From Ophiothrix spiculata (taxonomy: Eukaryota > Echinodermata > Ophiuroidea > Amphilepidida > Ophiotrichidae), in NCBI GenBank assembly GCA_000969725.1, contig JXSR01S028964.1: a stretch of DNA of 34,273 bases. One strand, given 5' to 3'. Below the pieces are notes generated by a model. The model saw only the letters and a list, made by a program, of their open reading frames with translations, made no database searches and was not told the origin of the DNA. Numbering within the stretch: position 1 is the stretch's first letter; every line of letters begins with the position of its first letter. Shown here piece after piece: positions 32,344 to 34,273 of this stretch. The position numbers and the translations under genes were made by a program.

Positions 32344-32530
32344 GTCTAGACTCTTTCCTAAGACCTCAATCAATGCTCACCACTAGCGATATAAGAAACA
32401 ACAGCGCGCTGTAGTCGCGCTGTAAAAGAGTTAGCCAGTCTAAACTCTTCCTCAAATTGTGAACGACGCTCACCGCCATAGGCGGTGTATTAACTGCGCG
32501 CCGTCAGGTGCGCAGTAACAGAGGCCGTAC
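32344..32530. repeat. Two diverged ~93-bp tandem units, each ending in a GC hairpin
   Basis: Unit 1 has GTCTAGACTCTTTCC, then GCTCACCACTAG, then the hairpin CAGCGCGCTGTAGTCGCGCT, then AAAAGAG. Unit 2 has GTCTAAACTCTTCC, GCTCACCGCCATAGG (itself a hairpin with GGCGGTG), then CTGCGCGCCGTCAGGTGCGC, then AACAGAG. The offsets between matching words are 92-94 bases. Stems are kept while their sequence differs. Confidence 0.65.
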
Positions 32531-32945
32531 TGCGGAACTATAAATAGCTCTATGCTCCATGGTATGTTATTATAATAGTGATCACCAATAGTAAACATGA
32601 TAAAACCACTTTGGTGGCTTGTTTTGGAAGGAGGATGTATCTTTAAAATCCGTGGACATCAAAGACTTGGGCAAGTCTACCCCCTTGGCAATGTGCAATT
32701 GGTGACTTAGCTATGTCTACAAAAAATGTGCTATAACCATGGAGGTCCATGCTATAGGCTCTGGCTAGTTCAACATATACCAAAAAGCTTGATGGCACTT
32801 TGAGGGATCCCACAGAAAAAAATTCACAGGCCAGGTCAATCATTTTGGGATTAAAACATAGTGCAGGCCTAGCTTTAGCTCCCATAGCTTAATAAACTTT
32901 GTTCAGTTCCTTCAAATGTGATTTTTACATGATCAAACAACAAAA

Positions 32946-34115
32946 TGTTGACGGAATTTTGTTTAAGTAAAACACTACCATTTTATTCAGATGTGCCATT
33001 ACTAGACAAACACAGCACATGAAATCCAAATTTCATTGTGGCAATTCATACCAGTATAAGATCATGACCAGGTATGGTGGACATTTCAACATGTCCTTGA
33101 ATTATGGTGATATGTTAACAAAAATAATGTTGCGGACGTTACATTTTCCGTCAACAATTATATCCTGAAAATAACATAGCTCCCCCGTAAATTCAAATAG
33201 AGTCGTATTGATTTTGTAAGAAGAAAATAGTGAGTCATAGGCACAGATTATATTCCAACCTCAAAAAATTTTAAAATGAGATTATATTACGAAAAAATGT
33301 GCAATTAAGAAATTTAGGTAAATTTCCGTCAACATTTTTGTAATGTCCGCAACATTACAAATTGCTCCCTAGGAAAAAAATGCTTGACCAGAGAATATTT
33401 TTCTTTTATTTACAGTAGAGGGTTTATATTGCTCCTCATATCAAACAATAAAAATTTGCTCTTTTCTATTACTTCTTACTCTGGCAGGTGATTATACATT
33501 TCCGTCAACAGCCGTAACGTCCGCAACAACTGTAACATCCGCAACCAAACAGGGATGTTTTTCTAGAATAATTGAAATACTAGACAGATTTTCAGCAAAT
33601 CATGTGTATTAACTATTTTCCACAAAGTTCTGCATTAAAAGTTATTATCAACATAGTTTGACCTAACTTTCCTTCTGTGAAGTGATAATTACAGAAATGT
33701 GTTGCGGACGTTACATGATGTAATTGTTGACAGAAAATTACTCTATATGAATCAGTTTAGTAAATATTTACAAAATGGCTTCAAAGTTTTGTTATTTTTC
33801 TTTAGTTTTATTATCATATTAACAATTATGCCAAGTTTTGCCATGTATAAATCATTTTTGAAGACAAAAATATGCATTTTAACTATTTCTATTACTATTT
33901 TGATGACTGTTTATTACAAATAGTTGACATGATTCATCTGTAATATACGTAAGGTATGTTGCATCATGTACCTGGGCATTAAGAAAAATCCGCATTTCGG
34001 TAAGAAATAGTGTTGCATTGTCCAATTCATAATTTAAACATCACATGAAAGTTACTTCTTATAGAACAATGTGATTCTGGCTAGTGTTGCGGACGTTACA
34101 TTTTGTTGTTGACAA
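32946..34115. repeat. Region with repeated GTTGCGGACGTTACA and TTCCGTCAACA words
   Basis: GTTGCGGACGTTACA occurs at 33129, 33701 and 34086; its inverted form (TGTAATGTCCGCAAC or variants) at 33340, 33514 and 33531. The companion word TTCCGTCAACA occurs at 33146, 33324 and 33500, and inverted (TGTTGACGGAA, TTGACAGAA) at 32946 and 33726. The words lie in otherwise AT-rich DNA. It looks like an element with sub-terminal repeats; the right boundary may lie beyond the window. No transposase is seen. Confidence 0.6.
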
Positions 34116-34273
34116 ATACACAATAGTGTCTATAAGCTTCATATGTGGTATCATCAAATCAAAATGTTGCTAATATTTTTTTCTTTATGATTTCACAACG
34201 TCAATTACACAATAAAATGATGGCAAAGTAGGCATACAACTGTGTTTTAATTGCTTAGAAGCAAGTCTGTAGG

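Overview
This is animal nuclear DNA. It is AT-rich, has GT-AG introns, long non-coding stretches, tRNA-derived SINEs and many short inverted-repeat DNA transposons. There is no operon structure, and no run of bacterial-type ORFs. The gene content (a longin R-SNARE, a SWIM/YqaJ-family first exon, a THAP fragment) and the recurrent 'taggcctac'-like words fit an invertebrate deuterostome, perhaps an ambulacrarian. That placement is an impression, not a demonstration. Most long ORFs in the window look like chance ORFs; the real genes are split into short exons.

Left part (1-9200, + strand): the 3' portion of a gene whose 5' end lies outside the window. Eight coding exons (199-7052), all in phase 0 and all multiples of three, encode a disordered Ser/Arg/Pro-rich region with one good SxIP-type motif and an acidic C-terminus. 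A non-coding exon follows from 8134. Inside the second intron lies an in-frame candidate terminal exon (987-1166). It encodes a transmembrane helix, a stop, and then an AATAAA, which would give a membrane-anchored short isoform.

Middle (9200-24700): no conventional gene. It holds DNA-transposon relics (11090-11612, 13560-13928, 13993-14134, 17866-18310, 20292-20423, a 114-bp-arm palindrome at 20778-21044, 23384-24345), a tRNA-derived SINE (21851-22126), and an odd 0.9-kb unit at 18688-19581. In that unit a SWIM/YqaJ-family first exon (+) and a degenerate THAP exon (-) point at each other, each behind a copy of the same promoter-like sequence.

Right part (24724-31615, - strand): a complete four-coding-exon gene for a 219-residue VAMP7-type longin R-SNARE. 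Its SNARE motif and juxtamembrane region resemble VAMP8/endobrevin. A further upstream exon (31572-31615) opens an in-frame 32-residue N-terminal extension. The introns carry an inverted-repeat element starting 73 bp upstream of the last exon, a 142-bp hairpin element and a second SINE. From 32160 to the end there is a hairpin-rich repeat block and then a region with recurrent 'GTTGCGGACGTTACA' and 'TTCCGTCAACA' words.

The two genes end towards each other, with the repeat-rich middle between them. Nothing in the sequence shows that they act together.
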